A program made the position numbers and the translations under genes. Of a DNA stretch of 26,230 bases, positions 7,800 through 15,456 are shown in pieces. Source of the stretch: Sphingomonadaceae bacterium (GTDB lineage: Bacteria > Pseudomonadota > Alphaproteobacteria > Sphingomonadales > Sphingomonadaceae); contig JACVCM010000007.1 in assembly GCA_016742125.1 (NCBI GenBank), forward strand, positions 1 through 26,230. The letters are read 5' to 3'. The notes beneath the pieces are model-generated. The model had not been told where the DNA came from. It saw nothing but the letters and a program-made list of their open reading frames with translations, and made no database searches. Within the stretch, counting starts at the first letter, position 1. Every line of letters starts with the position of its first letter.

Positions 7800-8408
7800 T
7801 CATGGCATCCATTCCAGAAATCCTTTCAGGAAGTTGATGCCGTAAGCTTGGCTTTTTTCAGGGTGGAACTGCACGCCTATAACATTATCGTTGCCAACCG
7901 CAGCAACCAACGAACCGCCATGATCGGTGGTCGCCAGCACATCCGCCCCGTCTGCTGCATCGAAATGGTAGCCATGCAGGAAATAGGCTTCGCCTTGTTG
8001 GAGAAGTCCTCTACGGCTCGGCGTAACGTCGTTCCAGCCCATATGCGGCACTTTCAAACCGGCGGCAGGCTTGATGGCGCGCACCGTTCCGTCAATCCAC
8101 CCCAGGCCTTCCGTCGTGCCATGCTCGACACCCGCATTGGCTAATAACTGCATGCCCACGCAAATGCCGAGAAACGGGATACCCTCGCCGCGTACCCGCT
8201 TTTCCATTGCCTCGACCATCCCGGAGATCGCCGACAGCGCGCCCATGCAATGCGCAAACGCACCAACGCCCGGCAAAACAATTCGATCGGCGTTTGCCAC
8301 CACATCCGGATCAGCGGTAACGACAACATCATCCGCACCCGCTGCTTTCAGCGCATTATGCACGGAATGGAGGTTCCCCGCGCCATAGTCGATGAGCGCC
8401 AACGTCAA
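7800..8408 (-). CDS. hisH: Imidazole glycerol phosphate synthase glutaminase subunit HisH
   Basis: Class I glutamine amidotransferase that releases ammonia from glutamine and channels it into HisF. The 202-residue product has the nucleophile Cys83 in FLGICVGMQLL and the His-Glu pair in GVQFHPEKSQ near residue 190, so the catalytic triad is complete. No ATG fits the family N-terminus. The best start is TTG at 8408, giving MTLALIDYGAGNLHSVHNAL, with GGAGGGG three bases upstream. That Shine-Dalgarno belongs to the palindromic repeat lying between hisB and hisH. A second TTG at 8423 would add five residues translated from the repeat. Confidence 0.95.
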   Translation of the reverse strand: MTLALIDYGAGNLHSVHNALKAAGADDVVVTADPDVVANADRIVLPGVGAFAHCMGALSAISGMVEAMEKRVRGEGIPFLGICVGMQLLANAGVEHGTTEGLGWIDGTVRAIKPAAGLKVPHMGWNDVTPSRRGLLQQGEAYFLHGYHFDAADGADVLATTDHGGSLVAAVGNDNVIGVQFHPEKSQAYGINFLKGFLEWMP

Positions 8409-8411
8409 GTT

Positions 8412-8515
8412 CCCCTCCCGCAAACGGGAGAGGTAAAGGGTAGGACGAGCCGAAGGCGAGCGTGTAACCTATCTGTCACAGGCCAATCCCCAACCCCTCC
8501 CGCATGCGGGAGGGG
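8412..8515. repeat. Palindromic repeats between hisB and hisH
   Basis: An intact palindrome, CCCCTCCCGC-ATGCGGGAGGGG, is at 8494-8515. A degenerate copy (CCCCTCCCGCAAACGGGAG) is at 8412-8430. They belong to the same family as the pair at 6857-6960. The 8412 copy ends three bases from the hisH start codon and supplies its Shine-Dalgarno. Confidence 0.8.
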
Positions 8516-8519
8516 CAAT

Positions 8520-9107
8520 TCACAAAATCCCCTTGGTGGAAGGAATCGCGTCCGCCTTGCGCGGGTCGATCTCGACCGCCTGCCGCACCGCGCGCGCGAG
8601 CGCCTTGTAGCAGCTCTCCACAATATGGTGATTGTTCGATCCGTAGAGATTTTCAACATGCAGCGTGATCCCTGCCGCCGTCGCAAAACTGTGGAACCAA
8701 TGCTCGATCAGCTCCGTGTCCCATTCACCCAGCCGCGGCATAGTTAGACCGACTTTCCAGACAAAATAGGGCCGGCCGGATATATCGAGCGCACATCGGG
8801 TCAGCGTCTCGTCCATCGGCGCATAGGCCGAACCGTAACGTGTAATCCCGCGCTTATCGCCCAGCGCCTGCAATACGGCCTCACCTATTGCGATTCCGGT
8901 GTCTTCGGTGGTGTGATGCTGGTCAATATGAAGATCGCCAACAGCCTCCACCTTCAGGTCGATCAGCGAGTGCCGCGACAATTGTTCGAGCATATGGTCG
9001 AGGAAGCCGATACCAGTCGAAACCTCATACACGCCGCTGCCGTCGAGATTGACCTCGACATCGATCGACGTTTCGTTCGTCTTGCGGCTGATGGACCCCG
9101 TGCGCAT
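8520..9107 (-). CDS. hisB: Imidazoleglycerol-phosphate dehydratase HisB
   Basis: Mn-dependent dehydration of IGP to imidazole-acetol phosphate. The 195-residue product is the monofunctional form, with no histidinol-phosphatase domain. It has the metal-binding motifs GFLDHMLEQLSRH, DQHHTTEDTGIAIGEA and GSNNHHIVESCYKALARA, and ends near DAIPSTKGIL, all as in active enzymes. It is first in the his run and divergent from sspB across 94 bp (9108-9201), which must hold both promoters. No good ribosome-binding site is visible before the ATG at 9107, but the N-terminus MRTGSISRKTNET fits the family. Confidence 0.97.
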   Translation of the reverse strand: MRTGSISRKTNETSIDVEVNLDGSGVYEVSTGIGFLDHMLEQLSRHSLIDLKVEAVGDLHIDQHHTTEDTGIAIGEAVLQALGDKRGITRYGSAYAPMDETLTRCALDISGRPYFVWKVGLTMPRLGEWDTELIEHWFHSFATAAGITLHVENLYGSNNHHIVESCYKALARAVRQAVEIDPRKADAIPSTKGIL

Positions 9108-9201
9108 GGCCGTGCGCTATACGCAAAATCGCAGGCTTGGCAAGTTGAGTTGAGCGAACAAGCATCTTGATTTCAGCCGCTTCACGGTCCACGAAGCGCG
9201 G

Positions 9202-9678
9202 ATGAGCGAAGAGCATGTCGACAGCCTGATTCCCTACGACGACGTGGTGCAGGAAGCACTGCGCGCCGTGGTTGGCCGGGTGCTCGGCGATGTCGCATTG
9301 AACGGCCTGCCCGGCGACCATCATTTCTATATTACCTTCAAGACAAAAGCTCCCGGGGTCACGATCCCGCCCCACCTGCACGAACGGTTCCCCGACGAAA
9401 TGACCATCGTGCTGCAGCACAAATATTGGGATTTGAAGGTAGAGGCGGAACATTTCGAGGTCGGGTTGTCATTCAGCCAGATCCCCTCACACCTGATCGT
9501 GCCCTATTCGGCAATTACTGCTTTTGTCGATCCCGCCGTTGATTTCGCGCTGCAATTCCATGTCGATGCCGGTCAAAGCGGCCCCGAACCGCATGAGGCT
9601 GCAGGCAATGACGAGCCTGCCGTGGTCGTCGAAGACGGCTCAAACGTTGTGAGCGTGGACTTCGGACGGAAAAAGTGA
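9202..9678 (+). CDS. sspB: ClpXP adaptor SspB (alpha type)
   Basis: Adaptor that delivers ssrA-tagged and other substrates to the ClpXP protease. The 158-residue protein has the compact SspB-like fold (about residues 8-120; conserved GHHFYITF-like segment DHHFYITFKT and LIVPYSAITAFVDP). An acidic linker follows, ending in a short basic/hydrophobic tail NVVSVDFGRKK, which is where ClpX-binding peptides lie in this family. The alphaproteobacterial form is diverged from E. coli SspB. It is next to fumC, as often in this class. The ATG at 9202 has only weak upstream purines. Confidence 0.9.
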   Translation: MSEEHVDSLIPYDDVVQEALRAVVGRVLGDVALNGLPGDHHFYITFKTKAPGVTIPPHLHERFPDEMTIVLQHKYWDLKVEAEHFEVGLSFSQIPSHLIVPYSAITAFVDPAVDFALQFHVDAGQSGPEPHEAAGNDEPAVVVEDGSNVVSVDFGRKK

Positions 9679-9704
9679 CCCTTCAACAGGCTCAGGGCGA
9701 GCGG
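9679..9704. repeat. Short interspersed repeat between sspB and fumC
   Basis: CCCTTCAACAGGCTCAGGGCGAGCGG fills nearly all of the 31-bp gap. The same core, CCCTTCGACAGGCTCAGG, recurs at 20116-20133 with one difference. It begins immediately after the sspB stop codon and ends five bases before the fumC start. Confidence 0.75.
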
Positions 9705-9709
9705 AAGCT

Positions 9710-11092
9710 GTGCTAACCCGCACCGAAACCGATTCTTTTGGCCCCATCGAAGTACCTGCGGACGCCTATTGGGGCGCGCAGACGCAGCGGAGCATCGGTA
9801 ACTTCCCTTTCCCGCCGCATGAACGGATGCCGATCGGGATCATCCATGCGCTCGCGCTGGTGAAGCAGGCGGCGGCGCGGGTGAACCGGCGGCACGGGCT
9901 GGATGCGAACCTGGCCGATGCGATCGAAGCGGCGGCGGCGGAGGTGGTCGCAGGGCAGCATGACGACCAGTTCCCGCTGACCATCTGGCAGACGGGCAGC
10001 GGTACGCAGTCGAACATGAACGTCAATGAGGTGATCGCTGGGCGCGCCAACGAGATGCTGACGGGAGCGCGCGGCGGCAAGGTGCCCGTGCATCCCAACG
10101 ATCATGTCAATATGAGCCAGTCGTCGAATGACAGCTTTCCGACGGCGATGCATGTTGCGGCATCTTTGGCGCTATGGTGCAATTTTTACCCGGCGCTCGA
10201 TCTGTTGATGAACCGGCTTTTAGAAAAAGCTGACGATTGGATGTCGATTATAAAGATAGGGCGGACGCATTTGCAGGACGCGACTCCTCTCACGCTTGGG
10301 CAGGAATTTTCCGCATATTTTCAGCAGTTAGCAGACGCTAGGCATCGTCTTAGTTCACCGATGGGGGAACTGGCGGAGCTGGCACAAGGCGGCACCGCCG
10401 TCGGCACCGGCCTGAATGCTCCTGAAGGCTTTGCAGAAGCGATTGCACTTGAAATAGGCGTCATTACAGACCGCCCGTCGTTCGAGTCAGCCCACAACAA
10501 ATTCGCTGCACTCGCCTCAAACGATGCGCTGGTTCATCTTTCCGGTGTACTTAATACCTTTGCCGTCGCCCTCACCAAAATCGCCAACGATATCCGCCTG
10601 CTCGGTTCCGGCCCGCGCTCCGGGCTCGGCGAACTCCTCCTCCCCGAAAACGAACCGGGGAGCTCGATCATGCCCGGCAAGGTCAATCCGACGCAGTGCG
10701 AGATGCTGACGATGGTTGCGGCGCAGGTCATCGGCAACCATCAGGCGGTAACGGTCGGGGGGATGCAGGGGCATCTGGAACTCAACGTCTTCAAACCGCT
10801 GATCGGCGCCAATGTGCTGCGCTCGATCGAGTTACTCAGCATCGGCATGGAGACGTTTGCGAAGAATTGCGTCGATGGGCTGGAGCCCAATCGCGCACGC
10901 ATCGCCGAACTGCTCGATCGCTCGCTGATGCTCGTCACAGCGCTCGCGCCTGTCATCGGCTATGACAATGCCGCCCAAATCGCCAAGCAGGCGCATCAGG
11001 ACGGAACCACCCTGCGCGAAGCGGCGTTAGCATCCGGACTGGTTGACGAAGCCACCTTCGATGCCCATGTCAGGCCGGAGGATATGATATGA
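9710..11092 (+). CDS. fumC: Class II fumarate hydratase
   Basis: Iron-independent TCA-cycle fumarase (fumarate to L-malate), homotetrameric. The 460-residue protein has the N-terminal segment SFGPIEVPADAYWGAQTQRS, the substrate-binding THLQDATPLTLGQE near residue 185, and the superfamily signature GSSIMPGKVNPTQCE near residue 315. All are intact. The start is GTG at 9710, with a weak GGAA upstream; it matches the family N-terminus exactly and no ATG competes. Its TGA overlaps the next gene's ATG by four bases, so translation is probably coupled. Confidence 0.98.
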   Translation: MLTRTETDSFGPIEVPADAYWGAQTQRSIGNFPFPPHERMPIGIIHALALVKQAAARVNRRHGLDANLADAIEAAAAEVVAGQHDDQFPLTIWQTGSGTQSNMNVNEVIAGRANEMLTGARGGKVPVHPNDHVNMSQSSNDSFPTAMHVAASLALWCNFYPALDLLMNRLLEKADDWMSIIKIGRTHLQDATPLTLGQEFSAYFQQLADARHRLSSPMGELAELAQGGTAVGTGLNAPEGFAEAIALEIGVITDRPSFESAHNKFAALASNDALVHLSGVLNTFAVALTKIANDIRLLGSGPRSGLGELLLPENEPGSSIMPGKVNPTQCEMLTMVAAQVIGNHQAVTVGGMQGHLELNVFKPLIGANVLRSIELLSIGMETFAKNCVDGLEPNRARIAELLDRSLMLVTALAPVIGYDNAAQIAKQAHQDGTTLREAALASGLVDEATFDAHVRPEDMI

Positions 11093-11340
11093 GAAATTTG
11101 GTCAATATTGCCGCAGGCGCCGTGCTGGGTTCCGTCATCGCCGAAAAATCCGCAGGCAAAGGTCTGCTCGGTGCGGGCATGGGGGCCCTCGCCACGCGGT
11201 TGGCAACGCGCTCAATTCCGGGCGCCCTGCTTGTCGGCGGCGCCATTGCCGCAAAGACAATTTACGACAAGCGCAAGGAGCGCCGCATCGGCGATTCCAA
11301 GCCCAAGCAAATTGCTAAACCTTCCGACCCCGACGTCTAA
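11089..11340 (+). CDS. Small glycine-rich membrane protein, unknown function
   Basis: 83 residues. Residues 5-30 and 45-60 are hydrophobic and rich in Gly and Ala with small-residue spacing (GAVLGS, GLLGAGMGAL, GALLVGGAIA), resembling glycine-zipper transmembrane segments. A strongly basic stretch (KTIYDKRKERR) and a polar tail follow. The start overlaps the fumC stop (ATGA) and has GGAGG seven bases upstream, so it is very likely translated. I do not recognise a named family; its link to fumC is positional only. Confidence 0.8.
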   Translation: MRNLVNIAAGAVLGSVIAEKSAGKGLLGAGMGALATRLATRSIPGALLVGGAIAAKTIYDKRKERRIGDSKPKQIAKPSDPDV

Positions 11341-11377
11341 CATCGCGCGAATTGTTGGTGGAACGCAGCAATGTTCG

Positions 11378-11403
11378 GTCATCCCCGCGAGGGCGGGGAC
11401 GAC
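11378..11403. repeat. Palindromic repeat between convergent genes
   Basis: The hairpin TCCCCGC-GAGG-GCGGGGA sits inside GTCATCCCC...GGGGACGAC and is followed by AAATTTT. It lies in the 83-bp gap between two convergent genes and could act as a bidirectional terminator. The GTCATCCCCGCGA...GCGGGGAC form is a common dispersed palindrome (general knowledge). Confidence 0.75.
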
Positions 11404-11423
11404 AAATTTTCGACAGTTAGGGC

Positions 11424-12023
11424 CTACTCTTTTCCGGTCAGCCAATACCCGGTCCCCGCCGCCTGCCACTCCTTCACACTCTCGATTGGCGCAACCAGCA
11501 TCAGCACGTTGAGCGTCAGATTGTCCCGGATCATCCAGGCGGTAAAGGCTTCAAACAGCAGGGCAATCGCAAGGGTCGCCTGCCACGGCAGGCGCGAGGC
11601 GAGGAAAAAGCCGAGAATCATCCAGACCAGATCGAACACGCTGTTGATGATGCTGTCACCTGCATAACCATAGGAAATGGTAACCTCGCGATAGCGGTCG
11701 ATGATTACTGGCGAGTTTTCGAGAATTTCCCACGCTCCCTCGACCAATATCGCCGCGCACAAGGCCAGTCCCAGCGGCCATTTTTTCAGCAACAACCGAC
11801 CCAGCCCGAAGAAGATGAATCCGTGGATGATATGGCTCGGCGTGTACCAGTCGGCAATATGTTGGCTGTTTTCGGAGCTCTGCACAATGCCATGCCAAAG
11901 CTTGATGTCACCGCACGCGCAGATGGGCGGTCGGTCCATCGCAAACAATATGGCGACGAAAATCGCAGTCAGGATTAGCGCAATCACCGCGCTGAATTTG
12001 CTGACTCTCAACGGCCATTCCAT
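11424..12023 (-). CDS. DUF2585 (UPF0314) membrane protein
   Basis: The 199-residue predicted inner-membrane protein has about five hydrophobic segments (residues ~10-28, 62-78, 84-98, 125-145, 148-170). The conserved block between the first two (DRPPICACGDIKLWHG, then QHIADWYTPSHIIHGF) and the later GAWEILENSPVIIDRYRE are features I associate with the DUF2585/UPF0314 family of alphaproteobacteria. Function is unknown. It is divergent from gmk across 59 bp. No clear Shine-Dalgarno precedes the ATG at 12023. Confidence 0.85.
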   Translation of the reverse strand: MEWPLRVSKFSAVIALILTAIFVAILFAMDRPPICACGDIKLWHGIVQSSENSQHIADWYTPSHIIHGFIFFGLGRLLLKKWPLGLALCAAILVEGAWEILENSPVIIDRYREVTISYGYAGDSIINSVFDLVWMILGFFLASRLPWQATLAIALLFEAFTAWMIRDNLTLNVLMLVAPIESVKEWQAAGTGYWLTGKE

Positions 12024-12082
12024 CCGCGCGTGCCCCCAAAAACTATGTTGACGCGTGCCTACCCTTTCGCGCAGTAGCGGCT

Positions 12083-12736
12083 ATGGCCGATAGCGACAAT
12101 CCCAAGCCTCATGAACTAGAACGACGCGGGCTGCTGTTCGTGTTGTCATCACCTTCAGGCGCTGGCAAATCCACACTTTCCCGCATGCTTTTGGAAGCGG
12201 ATGAGAAGATCGCGCTGTCGATATCCTACACCACCCGTCCGCCGCGTCCCGGCGAGCTCGATGGCGTCCATTATCATTTCACCGATGTGCCGACCTTCAA
12301 GAAAATGGCTGCTGATGGCGAATTTCTCGAATGGGCGCATGTGTTCGGCCATCGCTACGGCACACCCAAGGCGCCGGTGGAGGAGAAACTCGCCGCCGGA
12401 TGCGATGTCCTTTTCGATATCGACTGGCAGGGCGCGCAGCAATTATATCAGGAGGCGGGCCCCGACGTTGTGCGGGTCTTCATCCTGCCTCCCTCAATCG
12501 AAGAACTCGAACGGCGCCTTCACGCCCGCGCGCAGGACAGCGACGAAGTCATCGCCGACCGCATGAGTCGCGCCAAGTCCGAAATCGGCCATTGGGATGG
12601 CTATGATTATGTCCTCATCAACGACGATGTGCAGGGCTGTTTCGAAAAGGTTCGCCAGATTTTGGCCGCAGAACGGATGAAAAGGCGGCGGCAAAAGGGG
12701 CTGATCGGGTTTGTGCGGGATCTGGCGGCGACTTGA
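12083..12736 (+). CDS. gmk: Guanylate kinase
   Basis: Phosphorylates GMP to GDP with ATP, an essential nucleotide-recycling step. The 217-residue product has the P-loop SSPSGAGKST (about 22-31). GMP-binding residues lie in SISYTTRPPRPGELDGVHYHF and EFLEWAHVFGHRYGT. The Walker-B-like LFDIDWQGAQQL and the lid region with RMSRAKSEI also match. The ~15-residue hydrophilic N-terminal extension before the P-loop strand is common in alphaproteobacteria. The start at 12083 has a weak ribosome-binding site. It is convergent with the next gene, with only 4 bp between stop codons. Confidence 0.98.
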   Translation: MADSDNPKPHELERRGLLFVLSSPSGAGKSTLSRMLLEADEKIALSISYTTRPPRPGELDGVHYHFTDVPTFKKMAADGEFLEWAHVFGHRYGTPKAPVEEKLAAGCDVLFDIDWQGAQQLYQEAGPDVVRVFILPPSIEELERRLHARAQDSDEVIADRMSRAKSEIGHWDGYDYVLINDDVQGCFEKVRQILAAERMKRRRQKGLIGFVRDLAAT

Positions 12737-12740
12737 TAAG

Positions 12741-13214
12741 TCAGGCGACCGCCGCCAGCGAAAAAGTCAACCCGCCTAGACCCAGCGATAGATGCCATCG
12801 AAGCTTCATCCAGCCGTCGGGCAGACTGCACTTTTGCAATAGCCAGCGATCCGCCAAAGGTGAGAGCATGAGGAAAAATCCGATCCAGGCCAGCGATGGT
12901 CCCGGCCAGCCCCATCCCCAGATCCAGGGCAGGTAACTGGCAAAGGCAATCAGGCTGGGCGCAACCGCAACTGCAAAAATTGGACCAGCCTCGACCCCCT
13001 CCTTGCGCGCGGTGACGCCAAAGCCCCACCAGATCCCACCCAGAAAGCTGAAAATAAATGCGGCGTAGCCATAAGCTGCAGCAAGGCCGGTCCAGCGATA
13101 CTCGCTTCCCGAAAATACCAAGGCAGCCGCAACAAGTTGCGGCAAAAGTCCGGCATAGCCCGCGAGAAGGGCAGCCTCGGGCAATCGGGAGGCGGGTTGT
13201 TTGACCATTTGCAT
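12741..13214 (-). CDS. DUF3429 membrane protein
   Basis: 157 residues with about five hydrophobic segments. The second contains the conserved FLGGIWWGFG seen in the DUF3429 family (related to mitochondrial TMEM69). Function is unknown. The ATG at 13214 has GGAGG seven bases upstream, which favours it over the ATG two codons later. It lies 42 bp after the ATP12 gene on the same strand and may belong to that transcript. Confidence 0.85.
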   Translation of the reverse strand: MQMVKQPASRLPEAALLAGYAGLLPQLVAAALVFSGSEYRWTGLAAAYGYAAFIFSFLGGIWWGFGVTARKEGVEAGPIFAVAVAPSLIAFASYLPWIWGWGWPGPSLAWIGFFLMLSPLADRWLLQKCSLPDGWMKLRWHLSLGLGGLTFSLAAVA

Positions 13215-13256
13215 CCGGTAGCCTCCGCTCGGTCGGCGGGCGACCTAGGCTTTCAC

Positions 13257-13958
13257 CTATGTCTGAGTCCGCAATAACTTCAGAAACCGCACTGCAGCCA
13301 TAAACTCGCCCTCGCGATCACTGCGGTTTTTCTGTGCCCAATGGTCGGCACCCCAAAGCTCTTCTTGCCACAGCTCATCAAGACAGGCAGCGTACCATAT
13401 GTCTTGTACATCCCCTGCCCGTTCGACCACCGCCAACGTCAGGATGAGCGAACCGGAGAGATGGGCGAGCTTGGCCATTGCGGCGAGCTCGAAGGTACCG
13501 CGCGCACCAACGGCTGCGCGGAGCGTTGCGAGCGTCGCCTCGGGTTGGGGCTGGTGCATGATGCCTTCGACCAGGATAAAGCCGACGTCATACCGGTTGC
13601 GTGCCCAGTCGAGCCACGGGTCCCAAAGCACCGCTTGCCGCTCGGCCAATGGCTCACCCGCCTCCGCACGGTAACATAGCAAATCACTTTCCCCATAAGC
13701 CGCGATTGAGGCGACAAAGCCCGCACGATCGGGCGCGATCCGGTCGATCGCCGCGTTGGCAAAGCCGGTCATCGGCATCAGTGCGGGGTCGATTGTCTCG
13801 CTGACCGCTTCCCACTCGGCAACCACTGCCTCGGCCAGCCGCCGTGTAGGTAAAGCGAGCTCGTTGCGGGTCGGCGTCTTAACCGGCCGCCCGTCCAGCC
13901 GCACGGCATGGCCGAAACTTGTCTGCTCGGTCGTTACTTCTTTCCAAAAACGCCTCAT
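13257..13958 (-). CDS. ATP12-family F1-ATPase assembly chaperone
   Basis: Homologue of mitochondrial Atp12, which binds the F1 alpha subunit during ATP synthase assembly. The 233-residue protein opens MRRFWKEVT and has the family segments VRLDGRPVKTPTRNELALPTR and LAEAVVAEWEA. It also has the central PMTGFANAAIDRI, then ESDLLCYRA, and WDPWLDWA. I chose the ATG at 13958 because it overlaps the upstream stop codon as ATGA. An upstream ATG at 13979 would overlap by 25 bp and add seven unrelated residues. It is part of the tight run with the genes at 13955-17032. Confidence 0.92.
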   Translation of the reverse strand: MRRFWKEVTTEQTSFGHAVRLDGRPVKTPTRNELALPTRRLAEAVVAEWEAVSETIDPALMPMTGFANAAIDRIAPDRAGFVASIAAYGESDLLCYRAEAGEPLAERQAVLWDPWLDWARNRYDVGFILVEGIMHQPQPEATLATLRAAVGARGTFELAAMAKLAHLSGSLILTLAVVERAGDVQDIWYAACLDELWQEELWGADHWAQKNRSDREGEFMAAVRFLKLLRTQT

Positions 13959-14179
13959 GGCTGGGGCGGGCTCTTCCATTTTCTTGCGAGAAAAACCGGG
14001 ACAAGAATGAACTCGGCCAGCCCGGCAACAAAAAGCACATAGCCCGCTGCGCGCGGCAGTCCGAACGCCTCCCGCGCTATCACCGCAAGCCCGAGTACCA
14101 GCATCGCTGCGCCTGTAATCCGTATAATGTTGAGAACCAGAAAGCGGTACTGCGCCTTTGTGTCGTCATCGGGGGTCAT
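13955..14179 (-). CDS. Small two-helix membrane protein, unknown
   Basis: 74 residues with two hydrophobic segments (about 17-35 and 43-63) joined by a short loop. The N-terminus is acidic (MTPDDDTKAQYRF) and the C-terminus basic (RKWKSPPQP). Its start overlaps the HAD gene's stop and its stop overlaps the ATP12 start, both as ATGA, so it is almost certainly translated in this operon. The position next to an ATP12 chaperone hints at a membrane role in ATP synthase assembly, but that is speculation. Confidence 0.8.
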   Translation of the reverse strand: MTPDDDTKAQYRFLVLNIIRITGAAMLVLGLAVIAREAFGLPRAAGYVLFVAGLAEFILVPVFLARKWKSPPQP

Positions 14180-14838
14180 CTCATTCCTTCCAGCAGCGCC
14201 GTCAGCTCGTCCATGCTTTCGGCAATGGCATCGGCACCCGCCTCGCGCAATTCGTCGGCGGGGTGATAGCCCCAGTTAACGCCAATAGTGCGCGTGCGGG
14301 CGGCTTTGCCCATGTGAATATCGTAGACTGTGTCACCGATGACGACAGCATTCGCGGCTTCCGTTCCCGCCTCGGCGAGCGCTTGATACACCATCGACGG
14401 GTGCGGTTTCGACGGGTGACGGTCGGCGGTCTGCAGGGTGACAAACAGACCCTTGATACCATGATGGTCGAGGCAGCGCTCCAGCCCCCGGTCCGACTTG
14501 CCGGTTGCAACGCCCAGAAGCCAGCCACCCTCCTCCATCGAGGCGAGCAGAGCTGCGACGCCATCATATAGCGGTTCATCCACCAAGCCATTGCTCCGCA
14601 ACGTAAAAAACGCCGCTTTATACCGTTCCGCCATGTCGCGGTGAAGGTCGTCATCGGCATGGGGTAACAGCATCCGCATCGCCTCGACCAGCGACAGCCC
14701 GACGATCCGCCGCGTCGCATGCCGTGACGGTGGCGTCATCCCCGCCGCGTCAAAAGCATGCTCCATCGCCATGCAGATATTCGCCTGACTATCGACCAGA
14801 GTCCCGTCGCAATCGAAAATGGCGAGCATGTTTTTCAC
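14176..14838 (-). CDS. HAD-superfamily hydrolase, phosphoglycolate phosphatase-like
   Basis: Predicted Mg-dependent phosphatase (HAD subfamily IA). Motif I is AIFDCDGTLVDS with nucleophile Asp9 and general acid Asp11. The helical cap covers about residues 20-85. Motif II is in GVATGKSDRGL, motif III is the Lys in HPSKPHPSM, and motif IV is VVIGDTVYDI. The set is complete, so it should be active, but the substrate cannot be told. The start may be GTG at 14838 (AAGGG four bases upstream) or ATG at 14829; the difference is three residues. It lies at the end of the PaiB-like gene and overlaps the next gene. Confidence 0.92.
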   Translation of the reverse strand: MKNMLAIFDCDGTLVDSQANICMAMEHAFDAAGMTPPSRHATRRIVGLSLVEAMRMLLPHADDDLHRDMAERYKAAFFTLRSNGLVDEPLYDGVAALLASMEEGGWLLGVATGKSDRGLERCLDHHGIKGLFVTLQTADRHPSKPHPSMVYQALAEAGTEAANAVVIGDTVYDIHMGKAARTRTIGVNWGYHPADELREAGADAIAESMDELTALLEGMR

Positions 14839-15456
14839 TTAGCCCTCCCCTTCACGAGCGGGGAGAGATCGCATCCGATGCGCAATCGCACGGTTTCCGG
14901 CCGCCTCTGCACCGCCAGCCGCCGCCATCCGTACTTCGGCGCTCTTGTTCTGGCCCAGCTTCACTGTGCTGCGCCAGGCGGTGATGCCGAGCTCGAACCC
15001 GGTTATACCGCGCAGCATCTTGTCGAAAAGACCATCGGACATCTTGTCGCGAGTCCAGACGGGCTTGGGTGCCAGCCGCCTTTCATTTGCTTCGGACAGG
15101 GCATCGGCTTGTGCGATCAGCGCTGCCTCATCCATTTGACGGGCGATGCCCTGCAGTTCGAGTGCGACATAGTTCCAGGTCGGCACCTGATCCGGAATTC
15201 CGTACCAGTCCGGGCTGATATAGCCGTCGGGGCCGTTTATGACGAAAAGCGCCTCCGCCCCATCGAGATGCTTCGTGATTGCATTGCCGCGCGCCAGATG
15301 GAACGCCAGCCTGTCCTCGTCCAGAAACACAAATGGCACATGCGCCACCCGCGGGCCGTCGGGCGTCGTCAGGAACAACATGCCGAAGCCGATTTCGACG
15401 GCAAAAGCGCGCATCGCTTCGCGGTCGTCCCAACGGAAGGCTGCATTGGGATGCAT
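14839..15456 (-). CDS. PaiB-like FMN-binding protein (putative negative regulator)
   Basis: 205 residues. The sequence matches the PaiB family of flavin-reductase-like split-barrel proteins, named after a Bacillus regulator of sporulation and protease genes. Characteristic blocks are HVPFVFLDEDRLAFHLARGN near residue 40, YISPDWYG near residue 81, VPTWNYVALELQG near residue 91, and the C-terminal LRGITGFELGITAW. Whether it regulates genes here is unknown. The start codon overlaps the rluC-type stop (TAATG). Odd: the last eight residues (LPAREGEG) are translated from a GC-rich hairpin repeat (14845-14865), suggesting a repeat replaced the original end. Confidence 0.88.
   Translation of the reverse strand: MHPNAAFRWDDREAMRAFAVEIGFGMLFLTTPDGPRVAHVPFVFLDEDRLAFHLARGNAITKHLDGAEALFVINGPDGYISPDWYGIPDQVPTWNYVALELQGIARQMDEAALIAQADALSEANERRLAPKPVWTRDKMSDGLFDKMLRGITGFELGITAWRSTVKLGQNKSAEVRMAAAGGAEAAGNRAIAHRMRSLPAREGEG
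14845..14865. repeat. Palindromic repeat inside the 3' end of the PaiB-like gene
   Basis: CTCCCC-TTCACGAGC-GGGGAG, of the same CCCTCCC/GGGAGGG type as the his-operon repeats. It encodes the last residues of the PaiB-like protein, ends three bases before its stop codon, and supplies the AAGGG ahead of the HAD start. Confidence 0.7.
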
